Notes: generated from the letters alone by a model not told the origin. A stretch of 34,772 nucleotides of DNA from Candidatus Ozemibacteraceae bacterium (GCA_017998915.1 JAGOCE010000004.1:1-34772); one strand, 5' to 3'; positions 22,741-31,736 are shown, counted from the first letter of the stretch. A program made the numbers and translations.

Positions 22741-25092
22741 TCATGATCCAAAGAAATAACGGAAATACGCGCTTCCGAAGGCAGCTGCTGCCATGGCCAG
22801 GGCAACCGCGTAATCTGCTGCGGACACCCGATAGATGCGGTATTTCGTCCGGCGACCTGTCAGGCGGTATCCGCGCGACTCCATGGCGACGGCAAGCACA
22901 TGCGCGCGACGGATCGCAAGCGTGAGGGTTGGCACGAGCAGCGGAAGCAGGGCGATGAAGGTCCCCCGCCATCCGGCATCGAACCGAGCGCCGCGGGCCC
23001 TCTGGGCGAGCCTGATCCGCTCGATCTCCTCGAGCATGACGGGAAGGAACCGCACGGCAATGACCATCACGAGGGCCGGCTCGCGCACGTTGACGCCGAA
23101 CAGCGTCAGAGGCCTGAAACAGGTTTCCCAGAAGGCCATCAGTTCGGCCTGCGTCGATATCGCGACATAGATCGTCGCGATCACGCAGACGCCGCACAAT
23201 CGCAGGATGTTCTCGGCTGCCGTTGCAAGAGCATTCTCGCCGCCAGCCGCAACGTTGAGCGCCCCCACGAGGAAGACGAGGAACCAGATTCGGCGAAGAT
23301 CCCTGAGGGCGTCACCGACCGGGGCACCTCCGAAAAGTGCGATCAGGAGCGGAGCTGCAAGCCAGAACGCCGTCAGGCCGATGCTGCCGGGAAAAATCGA
23401 GAGCATCAGGATGATTCCCAGCGCTCCGCACCCCTTCACGAGGGGATGCAACCGGTACAGCCATGTGCTTCCGGCTGCTGCAGAGGCCACCCCTGGCTGC
23501 CGGCCAGGCGGAACCGCCGCCGTCGGAACGCTCGTTATCCCGAGAAGTGAAGCCCCTCCGCCATTTTCCGCAGCCATGCCGTGCAAGGGGAAGCGGCCCG
23601 GCGCCGTGCGCATTGCCTCGACGAACGCCGCGCCGCTCGCGAACCAGTTCGATGCCCCACCATGCAGGAAAAGAACGGAAGCGGCATCAGCAAGCAGTTC
23701 CTCAGGGTCGTGCGTGACGCAGATCACGACACGCTCGCGGGCAAGCCTGGCGATGATCGCGCCGACCCGCCGGCGCCCGGCGGCATCCAGGCCCGCGAGA
23801 GGCTCGTCGAGCAGCAGCAGATCGGGGTTCGCGATCGTGCAGGCCGCGAGGGCGATCCGCCGCATCTCCCCACCGGAAAGCTGCAGGGGCGACCTGTCCC
23901 AAAAGATGTCGGACGATATGCCCCACTCCCCGAGCCACGCCCTGCCGGTGTCTACAGCCCGGGCCGCATCGACGCCTTTCTGGCGTAGGGCGAAACAAAC
24001 CTCTTCGCCGACGGTTTCGCAGAAAAAAAGCCGTTCGGGATTCTGAAACGCAAGCCCGATCCGTCCTTCCGGGCTCCACTCCGTATTTCCTTCCGCCACG
24101 ATTCCGCCCCCGATCGGCTGAAGGAAGCCCGCGAGGGTCATCAGCAGGGTTGTCTTCCCGCTTCCGGATGGGCCGACAACGAGGTTCACACCGCCGGCCT
24201 GAAACGTGCCGGTCAGGTTTTCCCTCACGACGTTCCCCCGGTATCCGATCGAAAGTTCGGCGCAATCAAGCCTGTGCAGCGTCTTTCCACCTTCGGTTGG
24301 AACGCCCGACCGCGCGGCGGACGACGGTGTCCGGACGCTGACGGCGTGACCTTCCGTGCGAAAAATGAAAAAGGGATCGTCGTCCGACGGAGCGGCGCCG
24401 ATTTTTATAGCGCTTGTGATATTTGTTACGGTATCGTCAGCGACGATCTTTCCTCCTGACAGGACCATGACGCGGTTCGCCCGTTCCATGTCGGAAAGAT
24501 GCTGAGAGATGACGAGGAGGCCGATGCCGCTCTGCGCCCTGATTTCATCGAGGTGCTGCCAGAGCGCTTCCCGGGCCCATGGGTCCAACTGCGAAGTCGG
24601 CTCGTCGAGGATGATGAAGCCGGGCCCTGCCGAGAGAACAGCCGCGAGAGCCGCCTTCTGGCGCGTTCCCCCCGAAAGGGTATGCACCGGTTGGTCAAGA
24701 TGCGCGGCAAGACCCAGTCTGTCAGCCTCCGTCAGGATACGCCGCTCGATCTCATCGGGTTCGACGCCGATGTTTTCGAGCCCGAATGCGATATCCTCAC
24801 GGATCGTCGTCCCGACGATCTGATGATCGGGGTCCTGGAAGAGAAGCCCCACTCTCGTCTTCTGTTCTTCCGTCTGGTCCCTCGTGTCGGCCCCGTCCAC
24901 CGTGACTCTTCCGCCGGAAGGCAGCAACAGGCCCTTCGCGAGCAGGGCGATCGTCGATTTGCCCGAACCGTTGTTCCCTGCGAGCCCGACGCACTCTCCG
25001 GGGCGCAGACAAAACGAAACCTCCCCGACGATGATCGGGGAGGCTTGTTCGTCAGTTCCGTAACGGAAGCTGACCTGCTCGAAGCGGATCAT
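22741..25092 (-). CDS. Single-chain ECF transporter module: ATPase-ATPase-T component, 783 aa
   Basis: ABC ATPase 1 at 1-225: Walker A G39-N-N-G-S-G-K-S46, Q86, LSGG 139-142, LDE 162-164, H198. ABC ATPase 2 at about 278-490: Walker A G307-P-S-G-S-G-K-T314, Q350, LSGGE 405-409, LLDE 427-430, H461. A Pro/Ala linker to about 540 leads to EcfT at about 545-783, with four or five transmembrane helices and the two coupling motifs, RARG (698-701) and ESRG (738-741). EcfA and EcfA' bind ATP and drive the T component, which tips a substrate-binding S protein to import vitamins or metal ions. No S gene is in view. The start is 23 bases after the rplQ stop, so it reads from the ribosomal operon. Both ATPase sites appear intact. 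Confidence 0.92.
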   Translation of the reverse strand: MIRFEQVSFRYGTDEQASPIIVGEVSFCLRPGECVGLAGNNGSGKSTIALLAKGLLLPSGGRVTVDGADTRDQTEEQKTRVGLLFQDPDHQIVGTTIREDIAFGLENIGVEPDEIERRILTEADRLGLAAHLDQPVHTLSGGTRQKAALAAVLSAGPGFIILDEPTSQLDPWAREALWQHLDEIRAQSGIGLLVISQHLSDMERANRVMVLSGGKIVADDTVTNITSAIKIGAAPSDDDPFFIFRTEGHAVSVRTPSSAARSGVPTEGGKTLHRLDCAELSIGYRGNVVRENLTGTFQAGGVNLVVGPSGSGKTTLLMTLAGFLQPIGGGIVAEGNTEWSPEGRIGLAFQNPERLFFCETVGEEVCFALRQKGVDAARAVDTGRAWLGEWGISSDIFWDRSPLQLSGGEMRRIALAACTIANPDLLLLDEPLAGLDAAGRRRVGAIIARLARERVVICVTHDPEELLADAASVLFLHGGASNWFASGAAFVEAMRTAPGRFPLHGMAAENGGGASLLGITSVPTAAVPPGRQPGVASAAAGSTWLYRLHPLVKGCGALGIILMLSIFPGSIGLTAFWLAAPLLIALFGGAPVGDALRDLRRIWFLVFLVGALNVAAGGENALATAAENILRLCGVCVIATIYVAISTQAELMAFWETCFRPLTLFGVNVREPALVMVIAVRFLPVMLEEIERIRLAQRARGARFDAGWRGTFIALLPLLVPTLTLAIRRAHVLAVAMESRGYRLTGRRTKYRIYRVSAADYAVALAMAAAAFGSAYFRYFFGS

Positions 25093-25115
25093 TCAGAGGT
25101 CCGCCAGGAGGCCGG

Positions 25116-25667
25116 TCAGGCGTTCTCCCGCTTGGTGAACTCGATGATGCACATCTCGGCCGCGTCGCCGCGCCGGTAGCCGGTCTTGTAGATGCGGGTG
25201 TAACCGCCGTTCACATCCTTATACCGGGGGGCAATGCGCTTGACGAGCTTGCTCAGAAGGCCTTCGAGGCGAAGGATCCGGGGGCCCTTGGCGCGGTCGC
25301 CGGCGGAAGCGAGATACTCGGTGATGATCTCGGGCTTTGGATTGGCCTTCGGATCGGCGATGTACTTCTCGACCTTTTCGCGGGTCTCCTTGCTCAGGTT
25401 CGAGATGAACTTCTTGATCGCGTCGCGTCCGATCAGTTCCTTGTCGTGAGAGCTGTGGAAGAACTTGAGCAGCTCAGGATTCTTCTCGGCATTCTCAGCC
25501 TTCGCCATGGTCACGGCGCGCTCGATGACGCGCTTCATATCCTTGGCCTTCTGCAGGGTGGTTTCGATGCGCTCGTATTTCACGAGCGAGGAGCAGAGCG
25601 AGCGCAACAGCGCCGTTCGCTGATGTGACTCGCGCCCGAATTTGCGTCCGATTTTACTGTGTCTCAT
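25116..25667 (-). CDS. rplQ: Ribosomal protein bL17, with large internal insertion, 183 aa
   Basis: Start MRHSKIGRKFGRESHQRTAL and end GGYTRIYKTGYRRGDAAEMC are canonical bL17, which lines the polypeptide exit tunnel side of the 50S subunit. E. coli bL17 is 127 residues; here about 55 extra residues, highly charged and helical, sit between the N-terminal helices and the C-terminal strand region (about 58-142). Its ATG overlaps the rpoA stop (ATGA), as in alpha operons. Essential, so the insertion must be tolerated on the ribosome surface. Confidence 0.96.
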   Translation of the reverse strand: MRHSKIGRKFGRESHQRTALLRSLCSSLVKYERIETTLQKAKDMKRVIERAVTMAKAENAEKNPELLKFFHSSHDKELIGRDAIKKFISNLSKETREKVEKYIADPKANPKPEIITEYLASAGDRAKGPRILRLEGLLSKLVKRIAPRYKDVNGGYTRIYKTGYRRGDAAEMCIIEFTKRENA

Positions 25668-26680
25668 TCGTCGGTTCCTCCGCCGTTTTCGTCACCGGGA
25701 AGCTGAAGGTTGAACTGGGAGAGCTTCTCGCGGACTTCCTTCAGGGATTTCTTCCCGAAATTTTTGATCTCGAGAAGTTCGGTCGTTTTCTTCATGACCA
25801 GGTCGCCCAGCGTGTTGATGCCGGCCTTCTTCAGGCAGTTGCGAGACCTGACAGAGAACTCGAGATCCTTGATGAGAATGTCATGGTGCCCCTTCTGCGG
25901 GGTTTCCTTCTTCTGGGAAGAAACCATGACGAGGTCTTCCTTTTTCACGGGCTTCTCGTCTTCGTCGCCCTCTTCCTCTTCGATCTCTTCCTCGAGTTCG
26001 ATGTCGGTGAAGAGGTCGATGTGGGCCTTCAGGAACTTGGCGGCGAGCTCGATGCACTCGGAAGGCTCCATGCTGCCGTTGGTCCAGACCTGGAGGATCA
26101 GTTTGTCGAAGTTGATATCCTGTCCGACGCGGGCATCCTCGACATTGTACATTACCTTCGTGACCGGAGAATACTGGGAATCGACCAGGATCATGCCGAT
26201 CGGCTGGTTGGTTTCCTTGTGCTGGTCGGCCAAGTGATAGCCGCGACCACGCTTGAAGGTGATGTCCATACCAAGAGTTATATTACCCGTGACATGGGCG
26301 ATATGGGAGTCCTTGTCGATGATGGTCAGGTTGTCGTTCTCAGTGATGTCGGCCGCGGTGACCTGACAGGGGCCCTTCACTTCGAGCCGCACGGTCAGCG
26401 GCTCGTCCTGCTCCAGGTTCACGACGAGCTTCTTGAGGTTGAGAACGATCTCGGTGACATCCTCGACCACACCGGGAATACTGCAGAATTCATGCAGCAC
26501 GCCATCGATCTTCACGGAGGAGACGGCCGAACCGGGAAGTGATGCGAGCAGAACGCGCCGGAACGAGTTTCCGAGCGTCTGGCCGTATCCGCGCTCCAGG
26601 GGCTCGAGAACGAGTGTGCCGTGGTTCTCGTTGTCCGGATCGGTCGTATACGTTACCTTGGGACGATTGATTTCGATCAC
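25664..26680 (-). CDS. rpoA: RNA polymerase alpha subunit, 338 aa
   Basis: The amino-terminal domain (about 1-230) begins with EINRPKVTY and includes NSFRRVLLASLPGSAVSSVK, the alpha dimerisation region. An acidic linker is at about 234-260. The carboxy-terminal domain (about 265-325: LIKDLEFSVRSRNCLKKAGI, then LLEIKNFGKKSLKEVREKL) binds UP elements and activators. The start is GTG at 26680 with AAGGAGG about 7 bases before it. Length is normal. The operon order rpsD-rpoA-rplQ is conserved. An AT-rich codon patch lies at about 26266-26289. Confidence 0.97.
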   Translation of the reverse strand: MIEINRPKVTYTTDPDNENHGTLVLEPLERGYGQTLGNSFRRVLLASLPGSAVSSVKIDGVLHEFCSIPGVVEDVTEIVLNLKKLVVNLEQDEPLTVRLEVKGPCQVTAADITENDNLTIIDKDSHIAHVTGNITLGMDITFKRGRGYHLADQHKETNQPIGMILVDSQYSPVTKVMYNVEDARVGQDINFDKLILQVWTNGSMEPSECIELAAKFLKAHIDLFTDIELEEEIEEEEGDEDEKPVKKEDLVMVSSQKKETPQKGHHDILIKDLEFSVRSRNCLKKAGINTLGDLVMKKTTELLEIKNFGKKSLKEVREKLSQFNLQLPGDENGGGTDE

Positions 26681-26700
26681 GCAGGTGCCTCCTTGAGCCG

Positions 26701-27336
26701 TTACCGCGAGTAGTACTCGATGATGAGCGATTCCTGAATCTTCGGATCGAGCTGAGCGCGCTCGGGCAGAGAAACGAACTTGCCCTTGCAGTTCTCGCGA
26801 TCGACGTCGAGCCAGGGGCTGGTTTCGCGGCTGATCGAGGCTTCCATGATGTCCTTGATGGTCTTGCGGAGCGAACTGTTCTCGCGCAGGGCAATGACAT
26901 CACCGGGGCGAAGCTGGAAGCTGGGAATGTTCACGCTGCGGTTGTTGACCGAGAAGTGTCCCTGGGTGACCCACATGCGGGCCTGGGCGCGGGAAATCCC
27001 GAAGCCCATGCGGAACACGACGTTGTCCAGACGGGTTTCGAGTTCGTGCAGCAGGTTCACGCCGGTGTTGCCGGACTTGCGGCTGGCGATCTCGTAATAC
27101 TTCTGGAACTGGCGCTCGAGAATCCCGTACATCTTGCGGACACGCTGCTTCGCGCGCAGCTGGATCTCGTAACCGGTCTGTTTCTTGTTGCCCATGCGGT
27201 CGGAACCGTGCTGACCAGGGATCTTGGCGCGGCGCTTGATGGAACACTTGTCCGTAAAGCAGCGGGCACCCTTGAGGAACAACGCGTCGCCTTCGCGGCG
27301 ACAAATGCGGCAACTGGGTCCTGAATAGCGAGCCAT
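26701..27336 (-). CDS. rpsD: Ribosomal protein uS4 (zinc-binding form), 211 aa
   Basis: MARYSGPSCRICRREGDALF at the start, with four Cys (C9, C12, C26, C31), the zinc-binding form of S4, then the S4 RNA-binding domain (RLDNVVFRMGFGISRAQARM). It nucleates 30S assembly and in other bacteria represses its own operon. The ATG at 27336 has AAGGAG before it; a longer frame adds 16 unlikely residues. The stop is 20 bases before the rpoA GTG. Confidence 0.97.
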   Translation of the reverse strand: MARYSGPSCRICRREGDALFLKGARCFTDKCSIKRRAKIPGQHGSDRMGNKKQTGYEIQLRAKQRVRKMYGILERQFQKYYEIASRKSGNTGVNLLHELETRLDNVVFRMGFGISRAQARMWVTQGHFSVNNRSVNIPSFQLRPGDVIALRENSSLRKTIKDIMEASISRETSPWLDVDRENCKGKFVSLPERAQLDPKIQESLIIEYYSR

Positions 27337-27349
27337 ATCGTTCTCCTTC

Positions 27350-27751
27350 TCAGACGCGGCGCCGCTTCGGAGGGCGGCAGCCATTGTGCGGAATGCCGGA
27401 GACGTCTTTGATGAGGGTGACGTTCAGTCCGACAGTCTGAAGTGCGCGCACGGCGGATTCTCGGCTCATGCCGGGGCCGGCAACGTACACTTCGATCTCG
27501 CGCATGCCGAATTCGAGGGCCTTGCGTCCGACCACTTCGGAGGCGACCTGTGCCGCATACGGAGTTGACTTGCGGGAACCGTGGAAATTGTTCGCGCCCG
27601 CGCTCGACCAGGCAAGCACGTTGCCGGTCATATCGGTGATCGAGATGATCGTGTTATTAAAAGTCGACTGGATGTGCGCCTGGCCCTTGGCGACGATCTT
27701 TTTTTCACGCCGCTTGGCCCGGGACTTTACTTTGGGTCCGGTTTTAGCCAT
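27350..27751 (-). CDS. rpsK: Ribosomal protein uS11, 133 aa
   Basis: Ends [11 protein letters not shown] and contains [15 protein letters not shown] and [14 protein letters not shown], the uS11 signature. It is a 30S platform protein next to the 3' end of 16S rRNA. Normal length, 13 bases from the rpsD start. It lies in the rpsM-rpsK-rpsD order typical of bacteria. Confidence 0.97.
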   Translation of the reverse strand: MAKTGPKVKSRAKRREKKIVAKGQAHIQSTFNNTIISITDMTGNVLAWSSAGANNFHGSRKSTPYAAQVASEVVGRKALEFGMREIEVYVAGPGMSRESAVRALQTVGLNVTLIKDVSGIPHNGCRPPKRRRV

Positions 27752-27784
27752 ATCTGCTAACGCTCCTTGTGGATCCTATGAAGA

Positions 27785-28150
27785 TTACTTGTTCTTGACG
27801 ATGGACCGGCGGGGGCCCTTGCGCGTGCGGGCATTGGTGTGAGTGCGCTGACCGCGGACCGGAAGGCCCTTGCGGTGGCGGAGGCCACGATAGCAACCAA
27901 TATCCATCAGGCGCTTGATCGACATTGACACTTCACGGCGAAGGTCACCTTCGACGCGGTAGTTCTGTTCGATGGCCTGCTTGATGAGACTGATCTCTTC
28001 TTCGGTGAGATCCTTCACGCGCTTGTCAGGACTGATCTTCGTCTTCTTGAGAATCTCACGGGACCGGGTCAGGCCGATTCCGTAGATATAGGGAAGAGCT
28101 GCTTCGATGCGCTTTTCCCGGGGCAGATCAACGCCGGCGATACGAGCCAT
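27785..28150 (-). CDS. rpsM: Ribosomal protein uS13, 121 aa
   Basis: [33 protein letters not shown] (helix-two-turn-helix), and the basic tail [17 protein letters not shown], all typical of uS13. It contacts the P-site tRNA and bridges to the 50S subunit. Length is normal. Intergenic spacings of about 33 bases on one side and 20 on the other hold only ribosome-binding sites. Confidence 0.97.
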   Translation of the reverse strand: MARIAGVDLPREKRIEAALPYIYGIGLTRSREILKKTKISPDKRVKDLTEEEISLIKQAIEQNYRVEGDLRREVSMSIKRLMDIGCYRGLRHRKGLPVRGQRTHTNARTRKGPRRSIVKNK

Positions 28151-28170
28151 TCTGATTTCCTCCTGTCAGC

Positions 28171-28284
28171 TCAACCCTGGCGCTGCTTGTGCCGGGGATT
28201 CTCGCAGATGACGCGGATGATTCCGCGCCGCTTGATGATTTTGCACTTTTCACAAATTTTCTTAACCGATGCCCGAACTCTCAT
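28171..28284 (-). CDS. rpmJ: Ribosomal protein bL36, 37 aa
   Basis: Too short to be listed by many ORF finders. Translation [20 protein letters not shown] then [17 protein letters not shown], 37 residues as usual. The zinc ligands C11, C14, C27 and H32 are all present (C+ form). It sits between infA and rpsM, its normal place. AGGAGG precedes the ATG. Confidence 0.95.
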   Translation of the reverse strand: MRVRASVKKICEKCKIIKRRGIIRVICENPRHKQRQG

Positions 28285-28323
28285 GACTGCCTCCTGCAAC
28301 AGTACGATCGATGACGTGGGGAA

Positions 28324-28542
28324 TTATTTGAACCGGTATACAATGCGTCCGCGCGACAGGTCGTAGGGAGTCAGCTCCACCGTAACCTTGTCGCCCGGCA
28401 GAATACGGATGTAATGCATCCGCATCTTCCCGGAGATGTGGGCCAGAACTACGTGACCGTTCTCCAGCTCCACTTTGAACATGGCATTGGGAAGAGGCTC
28501 CAGCACCTTCCCGCCGACCTGAATGGTATCCGCTTTGGTCAT
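28324..28542 (-). CDS. infA: Translation initiation factor IF-1, 72 aa
   Basis: An S1-like OB fold protein: [20 protein letters not shown], then [20 protein letters not shown] and [15 protein letters not shown]-1 occupies the A site during initiation. I chose the ATG at 28542 (72 residues, the family length) with GGAGGA about 10 bases upstream; a TTG six codons earlier would overlap that Shine-Dalgarno sequence. Confidence 0.96.
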   Translation of the reverse strand: MTKADTIQVGGKVLEPLPNAMFKVELENGHVVLAHISGKMRMHYIRILPGDKVTVELTPYDLSRGRIVYRFK

Positions 28543-28562
28543 TCCAATGACTTCCTCCAAGA

Positions 28563-29321
28563 TTACCTGACCGGCAGATTGGTCAGCACGCGGGGGCCAT
28601 CGCTGGTCACCGCAACCGAGTGTTCAAAGTGAGCCGAAAGACTTCCGTCTTCGGTCACAACGGTCCACCCGTCGTCCAGGACTCGAACCGCATAGGCGCC
28701 CATATTCACCATGGGTTCGATCGCCAGCACCATCCCCACTTCCAGCCGCGGTCCGACATGGGGAGGACCGAAGTTCGGGAGCGCCGGTTCTTCATGGAGC
28801 CGATGTCCGATGCCATGCCCAACGTAATCGCGCACCACGGAAAAACCACGATGCTCTACATACGACTGGATGGCATTCGAGATGTCGCCGAGTCTGTTCC
28901 CGGGGCGGGCCTGCTTGATGCCTTCCCACAGGGACTTCTCGGTGATCTCGAGGAATCGAGTGACGGCGTCGCTTGCTTTGCCGACCGGCAGGGTCACCGC
29001 CATGTCGGAAAACAGCCCGCCGCGCTTCAATCCGATATCAAGGCTGATGATATCGCCGTCCTGCAGCTTGCGCTTTTTCGAGGGGAAACCGTGTACCACC
29101 TGTTCGTTGACGCTGCAGCACAGCGTCGACGGGTAGCCGCGGTATCCCTTGAACGCAGGAACGGCGCCGGCCTTGCGTATCGCATCTTCGGCGAATCGGT
29201 CCAGTTCATAGGTGGTAACACCGGGATTGACCAGTAGTTTCACACCTTCGAGAACGGTGGCGAGTATGCCCCCGTTCTCCTGCATCACCCCGAGTTCCGC
29301 AGGTGTTTTCAGCGGAATCAA
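28563..29321 (-). CDS. map: Methionine aminopeptidase, type I, 252 aa
   Basis: Removes the initiator Met from nascent proteins. Metal ligands D95, D106, H169, E202 and E233, and H77 of VVHGFPS, are all in place, in the usual pita-bread fold. No N-terminal zinc extension. Start TTG at 29321, overlapping the adk stop (TTGA); no ATG lies near, and the family normally begins I-x-L-K-T. No Shine-Dalgarno is seen, so translation is probably coupled to adk. An infA gene follows 20 bases after the stop, in the common order. Confidence 0.95.
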   Translation of the reverse strand: MIPLKTPAELGVMQENGGILATVLEGVKLLVNPGVTTYELDRFAEDAIRKAGAVPAFKGYRGYPSTLCCSVNEQVVHGFPSKKRKLQDGDIISLDIGLKRGGLFSDMAVTLPVGKASDAVTRFLEITEKSLWEGIKQARPGNRLGDISNAIQSYVEHRGFSVVRDYVGHGIGHRLHEEPALPNFGPPHVGPRLEVGMVLAIEPMVNMGAYAVRVLDDGWTVVTEDGSLSAHFEHSVAVTSDGPRVLTNLPVR

Positions 29322-29983
29322 GGCTGATTGAGAGAGTCAATTATACCACGGATCTTGGAAAAAATCATCTCGATTTTCCCGGTTCCCTCAACTTTGTGAA
29401 GGAGATTGCGTGTTCCGTAGTATTCGATCAGCGGCGAAGTCTGGTCATGATAGACCTTCAACCGGTTCGAGATGACCTCGACCGTGTCATCCTTGCGCTG
29501 GATGAGTTCGCCGCCGCACTTGTCGCAGACGCCTTCCCGTTTCGGAGGCGTGAACTTCACATGGTAGGGGGCCGAGCACCCCTTGCAGGTGCGTCGCCCC
29601 GTCAGTCGTTCGATCAGGTCTCCATCGGGAACGGTGATGGCGATCACGCCCGTGACGCCGCCGATCGTCGAGAGAGCCTTGTCGAGCTCCTTCGCCTGGC
29701 CGACCGTTCTCGGGAATCCGTCGAGGATGAACCCCTTCGAGCAGTCCGCGTCCTCGATGCGCTTCAGGAGCACCGAAAGAACGAGCTCGTCGGGAACGAG
29801 GCCGCCCGACGTCACATACGACTGGACTTTCTTTCCGAGTTCGGAGCCGCTCGCGATCGCCGCACGAAGCATATCACCGGTGGACACCTGCGGAACCCCG
29901 TAGGTGTCCACCATCATATTCGCCTGCGTCCCTTTCCCGGCACCCGGAGGCCCCAGGAAAATCAGGTTCAGCCGCTTGCTCAC
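29318..29983 (-). CDS. adk: Adenylate kinase with zinc-type LID, 221 aa
   Basis: P-loop GPPGAGKGT (11-19), STGDMLRAAI, GFILDGFPRT (85-92 region), and the LID with four Cys (C133, C136, C153, C156), the long zinc-containing type. It interconverts AMP, ADP and ATP. Start GTG at 29983 with a GTGA overlap with the secY stop. Expected length for the long form. The secY-adk-map-infA order is typical. Confidence 0.97.
   Translation of the reverse strand: MSKRLNLIFLGPPGAGKGTQANMMVDTYGVPQVSTGDMLRAAIASGSELGKKVQSYVTSGGLVPDELVLSVLLKRIEDADCSKGFILDGFPRTVGQAKELDKALSTIGGVTGVIAITVPDGDLIERLTGRRTCKGCSAPYHVKFTPPKREGVCDKCGGELIQRKDDTVEVISNRLKVYHDQTSPLIEYYGTRNLLHKVEGTGKIEMIFSKIRGIIDSLNQP
29337..29350 (-). promoter_or_regulatory. 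Possible internal promoter before map
   Basis: On the minus strand TGGTATAAT is an exact extended -10 (TGn then TATAAT), inside the last codons of adk, 19-24 bases before the map start codon. No clear -35. It might give extra transcript for map-infA and beyond. Confidence 0.35.
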
Positions 29984-31287
29984 CGCAGACCCCGCTTCTT
30001 CATGAAGCCTTCGTAGTGCCGGGTAACGAGGTGCGATTCGAGCTGTCGCATGGTGTCCATGGCAACGCCGACAACGATCAGCAGCGCGGTTCCACCGAAG
30101 TAGAACTGGACATTCATGACTTTGATCAGGATGTTCGGGATCACGGCGATGATCGCGAGGAAGATACCACCTGCCAGCGTGATGCGGGACAAGGTCTTCT
30201 CGAGATAATCGACGGTCGGCCGGCCGGCGCGGATGCCGGGAATGAAGCCGCCGTATTTCTTCATGTTGTCCGACAGGTCCTGGACGTTGAAGGTGATCGC
30301 AGTGTAGAAATACGTGAAGAACAGGATCAGCGCCGCGTAGATCACGAGGTAGCTGTAGCTGTTATAGTTGAAGATATTCAACAACCAGAACACGATCGGG
30401 TTCTTCACGACTTCCTGCATCGATTCGAGCCCCTGCACCCAGTTCGCGATCATCGATGGGAACAGCAGGATCGAGCTCGCGAAAATGACCGGGATAACGC
30501 CGGCCTGGATGACGCGAAGCGGGATGAAGGTGTTCTGCCCGCCGTAGACGCGGCGGCCCACGACGCGTTTCGCATACTGGACCGGGATCTTCCGAACGCC
30601 ATCCTGAACCGTGACGATCGCCATGATGACCGAAACGATGATGATCAGGAGGAAGAGCATCTTCACGACATCATGCGCGTTTCCGGTGAACAGGGCGGCC
30701 TGCTGCACGACGGCTTCCGGGAGTGATGCCAGAATGCCGGCCGTGATCAGGATCGATATGCCGTTTCCGATGCCACGGCTGGTCATTTGTTCGCCGAGCC
30801 ACATGATGAACGCAGTACCGGCCGTCAGCGTCGTCACGGCCATGAGCTTGAACCCGAAGCCGGGATTCGTGACGACCTGGTACCGTTCCAGCATGAAGCT
30901 GATGCCGAACGCCTGCAGAGCGCCTATCAAGACCGTGCCGTAACGCGTATACTGGCTGATCAGCTTACGGCCCTCTTCGCCCTCTTCCTTGGCCAGGTGC
31001 TCGAGATACGGAATGACGTAGATCAGGAGCTGCATGATGATCGAGGCGTTGATGTAGGGCGCGATACCCAGGGCGAACACGGAGAACCGGCGCAGAGCAC
31101 CGCCGGAGAACATGTTCAGGAAGCTCATCAGCTCAGACGTCGGAAGATTCTGAGTGAGCAGCTTCGCATCGATGCCGGGGGTCGGAATGTGCGTCCCGAT
31201 CCGGAACACCACGATCATGCCGAGAGTGAAAAGGATGCGATTCCGGAGTTCCGGAATCTTCATCGAGTTTGATAGGCTCTGGAACAC
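29980..31287 (-). CDS. secY: Protein translocase subunit SecY, 435 aa
   Basis: Ten hydrophobic helices; FRIGTHIPTPGID near the N-terminus, GIGNGISILITAGI, QSGVRKIPV-type loop (TVQDGVRKIPVQYAKRVVGR), and a final cytosolic tail. It forms the channel of the Sec pathway with SecE/G, here placed after uL15 as in the spc operon. Start GTG at 31287 with GAGGTGA seven bases before; an in-frame ATG (31263) is 8 codons later but has no better site. Length is normal. Confidence 0.97.
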   Translation of the reverse strand: MFQSLSNSMKIPELRNRILFTLGMIVVFRIGTHIPTPGIDAKLLTQNLPTSELMSFLNMFSGGALRRFSVFALGIAPYINASIIMQLLIYVIPYLEHLAKEEGEEGRKLISQYTRYGTVLIGALQAFGISFMLERYQVVTNPGFGFKLMAVTTLTAGTAFIMWLGEQMTSRGIGNGISILITAGILASLPEAVVQQAALFTGNAHDVVKMLFLLIIIVSVIMAIVTVQDGVRKIPVQYAKRVVGRRVYGGQNTFIPLRVIQAGVIPVIFASSILLFPSMIANWVQGLESMQEVVKNPIVFWLLNIFNYNSYSYLVIYAALILFFTYFYTAITFNVQDLSDNMKKYGGFIPGIRAGRPTVDYLEKTLSRITLAGGIFLAIIAVIPNILIKVMNVQFYFGGTALLIVVGVAMDTMRQLESHLVTRHYEGFMKKRGLR

Positions 31288-31289
31288 GT

Positions 31290-31736
31290 TCAGATCACCT
31301 CAGCCTTGCCACCGGCCTTTTCGATCTTGGCCTTGGCGGATTCGGAGAACTGGTGAGCCTGGACGGTGAGAGACTTCGTGATCTCACCACGGGCAAGGAT
31401 CTTCACGGGAGCCGTCAGGTTCTTCACGAGCCCCTTGTCGCACAGCAGCTCGGGGGTCACCTTGGTACCGGCCTCGAAGATGTCGAGAGCGGCGAGGTTC
31501 ACGACCGAGAAAACCACGCGGTGCGGGCTGTTGAAGCCGCGCTTGGGGAGAATGCGGGTGAGACGCATCTGGCCGCCTTCGAACCCGGCGTACGGATGGG
31601 GCTTACCCGAGCGGGCGGTCTGGCCCTTGCCGCCGCGAGTGGATTCATTACCGTGGCCCGAACCTTTACCGCGACCGATGCGCTTGCGTTTGTGGGTCGA
31701 ACCAGCTGCTTTTTTCAGATTGGCGAGATTCAACAT
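31290..31736 (-). CDS. rplO: Ribosomal protein uL15, 148 aa
   Basis: MLNLANLKKAAGSTHKRKRI, then the Gly/Arg-rich loop GRGKGSGHGNESTRGGKGQ, then FEGGQMRLTRILPKRGF and the C-terminal strand region. An early-assembly 50S protein. Normal length, two bases from the secY start codon, 15 bases from the preceding rpmD stop. Confidence 0.97.
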   Translation of the reverse strand: MLNLANLKKAAGSTHKRKRIGRGKGSGHGNESTRGGKGQTARSGKPHPYAGFEGGQMRLTRILPKRGFNSPHRVVFSVVNLAALDIFEAGTKVTPELLCDKGLVKNLTAPVKILARGEITKSLTVQAHQFSESAKAKIEKAGGKAEVI

